This document shows, in pieces, positions 1 to 8,216 of a stretch of 64,000 nt of DNA (position 1 is the stretch's first letter; each line of letters opens with the position of its first letter). The translations under genes and the position numbers were made by a program. The notes below the pieces were generated by a model. That model saw nothing but the letters and a program-made list of their open reading frames with translations, did no database searches and was not told where the DNA came from. The stretch spans positions 1-64,000 of the forward strand of contig CAMCMU010000013.1 of assembly GCA_945876035.1 (NCBI GenBank), in the 5' to 3' direction. Origin of the DNA: Schlesneria paludicola DSM 18645 (GTDB taxonomy: Bacteria > Planctomycetota > Planctomycetia > Planctomycetales > Planctomycetaceae).

Positions 1-160
1 GGCTGGCGCTGTTGGTCCGCCGCTCCAACATTTCTGCCGTCTCGACCGCGAACAATTCATTGGACACAACCGACACCCACACTCGCCTGAGTTGCCGGTC
101 CATCGCCGACTCGAACTCCAATAATTGCCTTTCACCACGGGCTGCTAGAGTTTGCCGCAC
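1..160 (-). CDS. Possible N-terminal part of an unknown protein (runs off left edge)
   Basis: The minus strand carries an open frame from just after a stop near 220 to base 1. It could start at GTG 160 or at the in-frame ATG at 103, which has GGAG about 12 bases upstream. The peptide is amphipathic, rich in Arg, Glu and Leu, and has no signal sequence or membrane segment (for example MDRQLRRVWVSVVSNELF after the ATG). It looks more protein-like than the Ser/Arg-rich plus-strand frame over the same bases. It lies downstream of rimI on the same strand, but about 750 bases away. I do not recognise a family, and too little is visible to assign a role. Confidence 0.35.
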   Translation of the reverse strand, partial: MRQTLAARGERQLLEFESAMDRQLRRVWVSVVSNELFAVETAEMLERRTNSAS

Positions 161-916
161 TGTGATCGATCGATTCCGAGTTGAAGAGGGGCGTGTCCTC
201 TGAAATTCGCTTGCGGCTCAGAAGGCTTCACAGATGCCGTCTGACGACGAATGGCAGGCGGTGATCGACACGAATCGGAAGCTGTTTTTGTGTTGCTGCC
301 GAACGCATGTCCACGGGGGCACCAATCGTCGATAACGCCTCAAGTGCGGCATGGTGAGCGGAACGATTCGGCGCTGAGCGGGGAAGTGACCCTGGTTTCA
401 AGTCTGTTAAGCACAGAGCGTGTCCGGTATCGAATCACAGAGAATGGCGACTAATTGATCTCTTCAGGTTGACTATCGGAAGTGGTCTCACTCGCTAAAG
501 ACGGGCGCGTCAACTGCGTTTCGGATCGTCCGTTGTCTCCGGCGGAGATCGTCGTTCAATCGGCTCAATTCGGATGCGATGACGGAGGCGACTGGGGATT
601 CTCCGCGGTGGAGGTGTCTGCCTCCCGTTGGGCGGGAGCGGGAGCATTGGGGAGCATCGATCTGAATGCGTGGCGTCTGGTTTCTGCAGAACAATCCTCT
701 GAGAAGGGACGAAAAATTTGGGTGCGACGCATGCGCAGGCAGACGGTTCTCGAGAGTCTCGGCGCGCGGCCTGCCAACAAATGGAACACGGAACGGCAGG
801 GATAGAATCTCCGCCCGAAATCAACATTCGGGAGGAGGAACTCCATCCGAGCCCCTTCCACGATCTCATCCACGATGTTTGGCGGATGATTGCGAACGCC
901 TGCCGATCAGCGGAGA
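161..916. other. Non-coding or unassigned stretch
   Basis: Several short frames overlap here on both strands. None has a convincing ribosome binding site, a recognisable domain or a balanced amino-acid composition. The only mildly protein-like reading is a plus-strand frame from ATG 781 to 975, which overlaps the 3' end of rimI in antisense. I see no RNA gene and no strong terminator. Confidence 0.4.
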
Positions 917-1486
917 TCAGGCCGCCTCTGCCCCGCGATCGTCATCCATCTGAGCGATCCGATTTTTCGAAATAAATGGCAGGATATTGATATCGGACGA
1001 ATACAACTGATAGCTCATGGCGTAGGCATCTTCTTCGGTGTCTTGATAATGTTCGCGGAGCACACCTTTGGCTTGCAGGCCCAAGCGACGAAAGAAGAGT
1101 TGAGCGTCAAGATTTGTTTCACGGACTTCGAGGCAGATCTCCTGTCGACGCTGCTGCGACAACTTGTTGATCAGCTTTTCGATCATTTGACTGCCAGTCC
1201 CCTGACGGCGCGCCCATGGAGCGACGGCGAAATTGAGAACGTGCAACTGTGACGTCAAAAGTTCGTAGATCATAAACCCGACGATGCGTTCTTGTCGCTC
1301 GGCAACCATTCCGATGCAATTCCGCTGGCGGAGACAGCACAGAAAGTCTTCCTCAGTCCACGCGAAGTTGAAACAGTGACGTTCGATGTCGAGAACCTCA
1401 GGCATATCACGACGAATCATCCAGCGAATCTGCACGTCGCAGCGTGTCTTCTGGGCTGAACGTATTGGTCCATTGTCAATGCTCAA
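917..1486 (-). CDS. rimI: Ribosomal-protein-alanine N-acetyltransferase (RimI-like GNAT)
   Basis: This 189-residue GNAT-fold protein probably acetylates the N-terminal alanine of ribosomal protein S18 with acetyl-CoA in the cytoplasm. The acetyl-CoA loop is RRQGTG at residues 93-98. An acceptor-side element (CFNFAWTEEDF, 38-48) and the RimI-type C-terminal motif around REHYQDTEEDAYAMS also fit the family. The start is a TTG placed five bases after a near-perfect AAGGAGG, which decides for this codon over the internal ATGs. A 22-residue lead precedes the usual RimI N-terminus. No tsaB or tsaE, often seen next to rimI, is in view. Another GNAT specificity cannot be excluded, but RimI is the best fit. 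Confidence 0.85.
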   Translation of the reverse strand: MSIDNGPIRSAQKTRCDVQIRWMIRRDMPEVLDIERHCFNFAWTEEDFLCCLRQRNCIGMVAERQERIVGFMIYELLTSQLHVLNFAVAPWARRQGTGSQMIEKLINKLSQQRRQEICLEVRETNLDAQLFFRRLGLQAKGVLREHYQDTEEDAYAMSYQLYSSDINILPFISKNRIAQMDDDRGAEAA

Positions 1487-2150
1487 AACGACCTCCTTGC
1501 CACCCTAAGCAGACCTTTGTTTCGGTGTCCATCGCACGCACGGCACTAAGCCTGTAGCGTGGAGCGGCGGAAAGTATCCGAAGTCGTTCGACATGGCTAG
1601 CCTGATTTCTCAAGAAATCGAGACACCGTCTGAAACGCCGGAAGTCCGATAACTCGTGCTCGAGTTTCCGTCACTCTTGGTCGATATGGCCGTCATTTAT
1701 TGAAGAAAAAATGGATTATTTTTTGTTGACCGGCAAGAATTTCCTTGTTGACGGGGGCTGATGGTCCGCTCGGTGTCTTCGGAAAACCATCACCGATGGT
1801 CCGTGACCGCGACACCTTGACAATTTAATCGACCCTCCAAAAATCGTGGGTCTGACGACGTGGCGGCACAAGGTCCGGATGCCGAACGTCAATCGTTGAT
1901 ATTGGTCCGGAATTCTGAAAACGGATCGCTGCTCAACGCGGTTCTTAACGCACTGCAAAAGGCCTCAGCGTGGCAATTGCGATGCTGCATGAGGCGTCCA
2001 TCTGCTGTGATCGCGGTCTCTTCGTTTTCGGAAGGACGTCTTCAGAGTCAAAAACGACGTGTCCAATATTCCGCCCCATTCCGGGGCGGGGAACATGTCG
2101 CCTCGGCAGGCGAACAGTGGAAATTCAGCCGCCGTTCATGAGGATTGTGA
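1487..2150. other. Intergenic, no supported gene
   Basis: This 660-base gap separates rimI from the DUF374 gene. Open frames at 1716-1958 (minus) and 1860-2141 (plus) lack ribosome binding sites and family features. A TTGTTGAC word occurs twice near 1725-1755, and GATGGTCCG repeats at about 1760 and 1795. I assign no function to either. Confidence 0.4.
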
Positions 2151-2873
2151 TTAGGCGGCAGTGCGAGTTCTGACCTTTGATTTAGGCACACCGAGCCGCG
2201 TCAGTCGGTTCTCTGCTTCCTCATTCAGTGTGTTCATGGAGTGTTGAACACGGGAAATCAACTCAGTGATCTGATCGCGAGTCAAACTCTCGGGGACTAG
2301 AATTGGCTCGCCGGTCACAACGTAGATCGTGCTGAATGGCATCGGAATTAAGAGATCGGTCCACTTTCCTTGGGGATGCCAGGCGCGTGTCGCGACAAAT
2401 GCTCCCGGCAGAATACGGCGTCTCAACTCGGAAGCCACAAACACACACCCCTGTTTGATCTGCCGTCGTGGGCCAATCGGACCGTCGGGCGTAAAGACGA
2501 TGTGCATGTTTTCGGTTTCTTCGAGAAGCTGTTTCAAGGCTTGCACTCCGCCTCTGCGACTCGAACCGCGAATGGTTCTGTATCCAAGCAGTGTCATTGC
2601 CTTGGCAAGATACGAGCCGTCCTGATGCTGGCTGACTAATGCGCATGTTCGTTCACGCAAGCCGCGGGGAGCAGCAAAAGTCGGGATTAATAAGGAGTCA
2701 TGCCAAACGCAGACGACAAAATACTCCGTGGGCTCACGGGAGGGAATGTAGTCGAGTCGCTTTTGAAGATCGACACCGACGTAGATTTTACGACAACTCG
2801 CGAATAATAATTTCATTAAACTGACAACAGTTGCAGCAGCAATCCAAGTCAGCCAGCGGCTTCGAATCTTCAT
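2151..2873 (-). CDS. DUF374 lysophospholipid-acyltransferase-family protein
   Basis: This 240-residue protein belongs to the DUF374 branch of the LPLAT acyltransferases, probably membrane-associated and acting on a lipid or lipid A-like acceptor. Visible family motifs are VCVWHDSLLIP (the catalytic His region), ALVSQHQDGSYLA, RGSSRRGG and FTPDGPIGPRR followed by KQG. An N-terminal hydrophobic segment (WIAAATVVSLMKLLF) suggests membrane anchoring. The longer TTG start at 2888 is rejected because its codons contain the GGAG that sits nine bases before the ATG at 2873. The gene is transcribed in the same direction as xseA, 150 bases downstream of it. The acyl donor and acceptor cannot be read from the sequence. 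Confidence 0.85.
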   Translation of the reverse strand: MKIRSRWLTWIAAATVVSLMKLLFASCRKIYVGVDLQKRLDYIPSREPTEYFVVCVWHDSLLIPTFAAPRGLRERTCALVSQHQDGSYLAKAMTLLGYRTIRGSSRRGGVQALKQLLEETENMHIVFTPDGPIGPRRQIKQGCVFVASELRRRILPGAFVATRAWHPQGKWTDLLIPMPFSTIYVVTGEPILVPESLTRDQITELISRVQHSMNTLNEEAENRLTRLGVPKSKVRTRTAA

Positions 2874-3024
2874 GATGTCATTCTCCAACAGATCGTTTGT
2901 GGTGTGCGCCGAAATGTAGAAGATCTGACGAAAGTCGGGAATGCGAGTCTAAGTGCGCCTTGGAGTCGCAACGACTTGTCTCGTGATTGCTTCCACTGCC
3001 CGACTTTTCTCAGAGGAGCAATTT

Positions 3025-4278
3025 CTAACTGTCGTCAACGTCGATTGACACGACGTGGCTGATGAAACTGCCCTGCCCCAGCAATGTGGAGAGTCGATCT
3101 CCAGGATGTAATGTTGCAGCATTGTCAATGAGTCCGCCATCAGACAAACGTTTTGTCAACGAGTAGCCGCGGTCGAGGACCGCGAGCGGACTCAGGGCAT
3201 TCAACGACGCGGAGAGGCCTCCCAATTGCTGACGCGACATGGCAATCGACTGCTTCATGGCTCGTTGCAACCGTGCGTCCAAGTCGTCGAGTTGCAGGCA
3301 CCGGTCCCGAATGTGGTCCAACGGCCGCGTGAAACACCGGCGACTAGCAATCGACTCCAGCACCAATCGTGCCCGTTGTGATTGCTGTTTCAACGAGGAT
3401 GTCAGCCGCTGACGCAGTTGAGATAATTCCGCACGCACCTCGGATTCTAGGGGGACAACAAGTTCCCCGGCCTCACTGGGTGTCAACGCCCGTCGATCTG
3501 CGACGAGGTCTGCGATCGTCACATCGATTTCATGACCGACGGCACTAATGACAGGAATCTGACAGGCAAAGATCGCTCGCGCGACAACCTCTTCGTTGAA
3601 TGCCCACAGGTCCTCAAGGCTCCCTCCGCCCCGACCACAGATGCAAACATCGACGTCTGGGATTGTATGAACAGTTCGCAAAGCTTGGGCGATCTGCGCG
3701 GCGGCACCTGTTCCTTGGACGGCCACAGGGACAATGACGATGTTTGCCCGTGGAGAACGTCGAGTGATGACCTGAATCATATCGTGAACGGCAGCTCCTG
3801 TGGGACTGGTAATCAGGGCAATACGCCGTGGAAATGCCGGTAATGGCCGTTTCCGTTCGGCGGCGAACAACCCTTCAGAGGCGAGCTTCTGTTGCAGTTG
3901 TCGAAACGCTAGTTCGAGAGGCCCGATTCCTTTGGGTTGCAGTTGTTCCACGACAATCTGGTAGACGCCGCGCGCTTCATAGACCTCGATCGGGCCCGCT
4001 GCGATAACCTGCATCCCATCTTTCAGATCGAAGCGAAGACGTTGAGCGATTCCTCGCCACATCACGGCTTTGAGCTGTGCCGTATCGTCCTTCAGAGTGA
4101 AATAGCAGTGTCCTGAACTGGCCCGAGTGAAATTGGAAATCTCACCACTGACCCAAACGTGGGCAAAGGAAGCTTCAACAGCCTTTTTCATCACGAATGT
4201 GAGGGCACTCACCGTGAGAACCGGAATCGTTTCAGGAGATGGCAATACGGAAGTAGTCACGTTTCGTTCACCAGTCAT
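3025..4278 (-). CDS. xseA: Exodeoxyribonuclease VII large subunit
   Basis: The protein has 417 residues, normal for XseA. It is the catalytic large subunit of exonuclease VII, which degrades single-stranded DNA from both ends. The N-terminal OB-fold (about 20-110) carries SSGHCYFTLKD. The nuclease domain shows ALITSPTGAAVHDM, CICGRGGGSLEDLWAFN and SAVGHEIDVTIADLVAD, and is followed by a helical region rich in Arg, Gln and Leu. The ATG lies 10 bases after the stop of the upstream isomerase gene and lacks its own good ribosome binding site, so it is probably translated by coupling. The small-subunit gene xseB is not downstream: the 150-base gap to the next gene is too short to hold it together with signals. 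Confidence 0.97.
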   Translation of the reverse strand: MTGERNVTTSVLPSPETIPVLTVSALTFVMKKAVEASFAHVWVSGEISNFTRASSGHCYFTLKDDTAQLKAVMWRGIAQRLRFDLKDGMQVIAAGPIEVYEARGVYQIVVEQLQPKGIGPLELAFRQLQQKLASEGLFAAERKRPLPAFPRRIALITSPTGAAVHDMIQVITRRSPRANIVIVPVAVQGTGAAAQIAQALRTVHTIPDVDVCICGRGGGSLEDLWAFNEEVVARAIFACQIPVISAVGHEIDVTIADLVADRRALTPSEAGELVVPLESEVRAELSQLRQRLTSSLKQQSQRARLVLESIASRRCFTRPLDHIRDRCLQLDDLDARLQRAMKQSIAMSRQQLGGLSASLNALSPLAVLDRGYSLTKRLSDGGLIDNAATLHPGDRLSTLLGQGSFISHVVSIDVDDS

Positions 4279-4287
4279 AAAGTCGCA

Positions 4288-5079
4288 TTAAATGCCGGGC
4301 AGCAAGTTTCGAACGAACGTGATCGCGCGACTCATGTCGCCGATGCGATCGTCTCCCTGCGTGCGGATGACTGTCAACCAGCCGCGATAATCCATTTCGT
4401 TGAGAAGTGCAAACACCTCTGGCCAGTCGACCGCTCCTTGGCCAATCGCCGCCTCTTGGCTCCCTCCACTGAAATCACGCAATCCATCCCGCAACTGCAC
4501 ATGCGACGTGACGGCATGAAGTGTCCGGAGAGCGTCTGCCGAAGACCGACCGGTCATTGTAAAATGAGCCGGATCAAAATCTACGCCAACAGGTCCAGTC
4601 TTGATCTCCGAGATGAGCGCGAGCAGGTCCTCGGCCGAGTCATCCGTCGGCGTGATGCACAGAATGGTTCCCACATGGTTCCCGTGTCGTGCCAAATCGC
4701 TCAGTATCTCCACCAAAAGCTGCCGGGATTTTGATGCGTGGTCGCTCGGAATGCGACCGACACGGCAACACAGTGTCGTGGCCTTCAAGGAATAGGCGAA
4801 TGTCATTGCATCTCGAAGGGAGCTCACACGACGGTCTAGTTCTGTTTCCTCTGTCAACGGATGTTTCAGCGGAAAAGTGGCTCCGGCTACGGAGAGGTTT
4901 AACTCCGAGATGTGATGTAACAGATGCCGTCGTCCGGTATCAGACAAACTGAGCGCGCTGACTTCGTTGTTCAAGTCCAATTGAACGCCAGTGGCATTAA
5001 GGCCGGAAGCCGACTTGAAAGACGTTTGAAGCGACTGACGAAAACAACGGGTGGCGATGGCGAGACGAAATTGGGGCAT
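4288..5079 (-). CDS. Sugar phosphate isomerase/epimerase-like TIM-barrel protein
   Basis: This 263-residue protein resembles the xylose-isomerase-like/AP-endonuclease-2 superfamily of metal-dependent TIM barrels. Supporting stretches are GVQLDLNNEV, VGVDFDPAHF and HVQLRDGLRDF, where Asp, His and Glu residues could bind a metal, and a C-terminal GWLTVIRTQGDD. There is no signal peptide, so it is cytoplasmic. It is the first gene of a two-gene unit with xseA. The substrate is unknown; planctomycetes carry many paralogues acting on sugars or inositols. Confidence 0.8.
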   Translation of the reverse strand: MPQFRLAIATRCFRQSLQTSFKSASGLNATGVQLDLNNEVSALSLSDTGRRHLLHHISELNLSVAGATFPLKHPLTEETELDRRVSSLRDAMTFAYSLKATTLCCRVGRIPSDHASKSRQLLVEILSDLARHGNHVGTILCITPTDDSAEDLLALISEIKTGPVGVDFDPAHFTMTGRSSADALRTLHAVTSHVQLRDGLRDFSGGSQEAAIGQGAVDWPEVFALLNEMDYRGWLTVIRTQGDDRIGDMSRAITFVRNLLPGI

Positions 5080-5512
5080 GGTGCAGTAAACGAATGAGGA
5101 TAACGAGCGAAGCCAGACAGTCGCCCTATTGTGAGTTGCAGAGAGTGGTAGGGCAAGTCGCAGGCAGCTCGCCGAAGTGTCGACCTTCCGAATCCGTTTT
5201 TCCTATTTCGGCGATTCGTGCCGTTGTGATCGTTTTTTCGGTAGAGGCCGGCTTCCGGACGAAGGAGGGATCCGGAGAACGATCGTGTCATTTAAGGACA
5301 GCATCCCCCTCGGGGTAGAGGGAAAAAATCTTAAATTTGGACGAAGTCGGACAGGCTGTGATTGCCGGTCTTGACCCAAAATTTGAATTCTTCTAAAACC
5401 CCGCCCACTTCGACTGTCGGCCGTTCGGCCATCGGTGAAATTTGCTGGTCTCCTCTCAAAAACATGTCTCGTTCTGTGGCTCTTAGCCCTCACTTCAGGT
5501 AGGAAGACGCTC
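5080..5512. other. Divergent intergenic region
   Basis: This region separates the minus-strand isomerase gene from the plus-strand exported-protein gene. It contains the plus-strand promoter described separately and a short GGCCG-TTC-GGCC hairpin near 5421-5433 in the leader. I see no gene here. An ATG at 5435 is in frame with the downstream protein but lacks a ribosome binding site and would spoil its signal peptide. Confidence 0.5.
5371..5399 (+). promoter_or_regulatory. Sigma70-like promoter of the repetitive exported protein
   Basis: TTGACC (5371-5376) and TAAAAC (5394-5399) are separated by 17 bases of AT-rich sequence. This places a transcript start about 105 bases before the ATG at 5513. 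It is a sequence match only. Confidence 0.5.
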
Positions 5513-6751
5513 ATGGTCCGTTCTTCGTTTGGCTTGGCCTCGTTCTGTGGCGGCCTAGTCGTTCTGGCTGCAACGAGCACCTCATCCGCTCAATGGCTTC
5601 CCTTCAGTGGAAGTCGCTGCGATTGTGGTCCTCGTCCAGCATTATTTGGGTTGCCGCCTCTAAGGTATCAGTCGGCCAGTGCGGGCTACAGTTCCGCAGC
5701 AATGCCGATCTACCAAACCGCGATGGTTTCTGAATCGGTCCAGTGTGGTCAACCAATCAATTGCACTATTGAGCAGCCTGTTCAAATCCGATCGATGGTT
5801 CAGGCGGTACGAGTCGAGCCGCTTCAGCCGGTCGTGCATCCCGTCTATGACACGGTTCGTGTGACGGAGTATCAGCCGGTGAAGCAAAAGGTTCAGAAAC
5901 CGATTGTCGAAACGAAGTGGATCGATCAATCCGTAACCGAAATGCAGCCGGTCACGCAACAGCGGACAGTGAATGTTCCGACCGTCGATTATCAGTCGAT
6001 CACGGAATACAAAAAAGTGCAGAAACAGGTGGGCTACTGGGTCACCAAGAACGAAGCAACGGGCAAGCTGTCTCCGTGTCAATACGACAACCGTCCGGGG
6101 ATGATTGCGGCGATGAACCGAACTGGGTTTCAGTTGCGGAATGCCTTCACGCCACAGGTTCGAGCAACCCGTCAGTTTATCCCGCAGACGATGACCTGTA
6201 CCGTGCCCTGCACCAAAAAGGTCGCGGTTCCAGGAATGAAGCAGGTGACTTACAACGTCACTTCGATGCTACCTAGGCAGACCACTCGCAAGGTCGCCGT
6301 CAATTCTGTTCGATATGTTGAAGAAGAAGTGACTGCGATGAAGGCCGTCACGGTTGCCAAGACGATGCAGATTGGAACCCGTATCAGCTACGCTCCCCTT
6401 GGCAGTGGAGCTGGTGGAGATGGCGGCCGGACTGCACTACAACCGACACCCGACAACAAGGCGTCGGCTCAGAATTCCGACGGGACTCCGAAGAGAACAG
6501 CCAACGGAAAGCTCGATGCGTTTTCGCCCAACTTAGAGCCGGACAGTTTCAACGAAAATCAAGGGACGATCAGAAAATCTTCGTACCCGACATCGATTGA
6601 GCAACCGACCGATCAAGGTCGCATGACGGAATCGATAGTCCCGGCTCGAGCGGGGGATCCGACAACGCAGCCGATGCGAACGCCGAGTGTGGTACGAGTG
6701 AGTCAGTGGGTTGCGAGGGATGCGATGTCGTTGGCGGGCAATATCCGTTGA
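5513..6751 (+). CDS. Exported repetitive Tyr/Val/Thr/Gln-rich protein (planctomycete surface-type)
   Basis: This 412-residue protein has a cleavable signal peptide (VRSSFGLASFCGGLVVLAA, then a polar stretch ending ...SSAQ). The mature N-terminus has a CDCG motif. Residues of roughly 90-300 are built of degenerate short repeats with alternating beta-strand-like Val/Thr/Gln/Tyr, such as VRVTEYQPVKQKVQKP, VTEMQPVTQQRTVNVP, YQSITEYKKVQKQVG and TRKVAVNSVRYVEEEV. The C-terminal 120 residues are polar and probably disordered. The start is fixed by AGGTAGGA eight bases upstream of ATG 5513. It resembles the YTV-type repetitive envelope proteins reported in planctomycetes, an assignment by resemblance only. 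I infer a structural role in the cell envelope. It is a single-gene unit with its own promoter and terminator. Confidence 0.8.
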   Translation: MVRSSFGLASFCGGLVVLAATSTSSAQWLPFSGSRCDCGPRPALFGLPPLRYQSASAGYSSAAMPIYQTAMVSESVQCGQPINCTIEQPVQIRSMVQAVRVEPLQPVVHPVYDTVRVTEYQPVKQKVQKPIVETKWIDQSVTEMQPVTQQRTVNVPTVDYQSITEYKKVQKQVGYWVTKNEATGKLSPCQYDNRPGMIAAMNRTGFQLRNAFTPQVRATRQFIPQTMTCTVPCTKKVAVPGMKQVTYNVTSMLPRQTTRKVAVNSVRYVEEEVTAMKAVTVAKTMQIGTRISYAPLGSGAGGDGGRTALQPTPDNKASAQNSDGTPKRTANGKLDAFSPNLEPDSFNENQGTIRKSSYPTSIEQPTDQGRMTESIVPARAGDPTTQPMRTPSVVRVSQWVARDAMSLAGNIR

Positions 6752-6777
6752 CCGAGTTTGTTTCGGAATGCACTCAG

Positions 6778-6810
6778 AAGACGTTGGTCTCCGACCAGCG
6801 TCTTTTTTTA
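6778..6810 (+). terminator. Rho-independent terminator
   Basis: A 12-base stem AAGACGTTGGTC / GACCAGCGTCTT with one mismatch and a three-base loop is followed by TTTTT. It lies 27 bases after the stop of the plus-strand exported-protein gene. Confidence 0.85.
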
Positions 6811-7311
6811 TTTCTTGGGGATCCGATCCAAAAAGAAGCGTATTTTGTTTGTGGGACGAACCGAAAGAGTGGTCGACGTACCGAGGACCGAATTTGTAAA
6901 CGCTGCTCTCCCCCGGTTCCTCAGCGATTCCCCGAGGGTCCGAAGGGAATGCGGAAGTGTTGATCACGGAGAGCGGCGAGGAGAAAGGTCTTGGTTCCTC
7001 ATTCGGAATACGATCAACAACGCATTGCCGGTCAGAACCTGCGAATCGATTGGGACAAATAGTTACGGACAATCCTGCGGCAGGCCTCCCAGCGGATCGC
7101 GTGTGAAGACCAGGACTATTGCGCCCGCTTGGCCACCAAACCGAGTTGCGGATGCCAGATCCTCGTCATGCTTGAAAAAGTGGAGTTGTCGAAACAGCGT
7201 ATCGACGAAGTTCACCGCATGCCGAATAGGGGCTCTTCCCTCACTTCGCTATGCGTTTCTCTCCGGCATCCGCAACAGTCCTCAGCCAATCTTCGTGGCT
7301 CAAAATATTTT

Positions 7312-8176
7312 TTAAAAACGTTCGGCGATCGGCTGGAGCGGATCTGCGCAGAGCATCTCCTCGAGCGACGGTAAGTCTTCCACGAAGACGAAACGCAGTT
7401 TAATCACGTCAGTGACCCTCACCCGCCGCTGCATTCGTACGAGATCGAGAACGCGTGTCAACCAACCAATGCCGTCCGGTTTGGTTGCTGTCTTGGCCGC
7501 AACGCGCGATGAAAATAGCGAGGTCTCATCGTGAATCGTACCGCGACTCTGTATTGGCATTGCGATGTTTTTTCGCCAATGTGGGCGATGCTGGGACCGA
7601 ATGTGTGGGGTGTTGTGGCCTTGGCCGGAATTGCTGTTCATTGGAAAAGTGACCTGACCGTTGAGCGTCCGCTTGGCGCGTTTGACATCGGACGCGCTGA
7701 ACCCCCAACGCGTCGAAGATGCCCGCCAGGGTTTCCGGCATCCTTTCGGATCGAAACGCAATGATGCCTCCGGCGCATTCGTGCCCGACTTTGCGGAAAT
7801 CGCTCGGTGTCGCAGTTGCCACAATCTTGTCGCCATCGCAATCTTCTGCCGCGTTGCCGGCGCGCACTCGGTCGATAAACTTTCGGTTTGGTATTCAGAC
7901 GGCAATGATCATCTCTTTGTCCCCCCTGCCGAAAATCGTCGAGACGCGATTCGGACGGGAGGAGTTAAGAAAGGCGACGACCGGAATCTTCCATCCGCAG
8001 CAACGTCGCAAAATGCGGTCCCGCTCACAGGAACAACGCCAATCAAGACCTCTAATCCCATCCTTCAGGACCTCGACCGAGACAATGCTGGCGTCACGGG
8101 GTGGCGTTACCGAATGGGAAGCGGGTGAAACGATAGTCCGGAGGTTAGCCATTATTCTCGGTGGGAGGTGGCACAC
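7312..8176 (-). pseudogene. Possible decayed coding region, unknown family
   Basis: Three consecutive minus-strand segments read like protein but in different frames. They are 8176-7895 (containing ASIVSVEVLKDGIRGLDW and KIPVVAFLNSSRPNRV), 7867-about 7650 (DGDKIVATATPSDFRKVGH, AFRSERMPETLAGIFDALG) and about 7530-7312 (GWLTRVLDLVRMQRRV, KLRFVFVEDLPSLEEML). No single frame spans them and no start has a ribosome binding site. This is what a gene broken by small indels would look like, but chance frames cannot be excluded and I do not recognise the family. Confidence 0.3.
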
Positions 8177-8216
8177 CGGGTGATGCTTCTCGAAATCACC
8201 CGTTTGATACCGGCTG

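Larger units (their letters stand above)
6752..8216. other. Long intergenic region, partly decayed
   Basis: Apart from the terminator at its left end, this 1.46 kb holds no intact gene. The plus-strand and minus-strand frames between 6.8 and 7.3 kb look random. From about 7.3 to 8.2 kb the minus strand gives protein-like text spread over three frames, listed separately as a possible pseudogene. Confidence 0.4.

Noticed and set aside
6533-7072. 179-codon minus-strand frame
   Set aside because: It overlaps the end of the exported repetitive protein and its terminator; the composition is Arg/Ser/Pro-rich without a domain.
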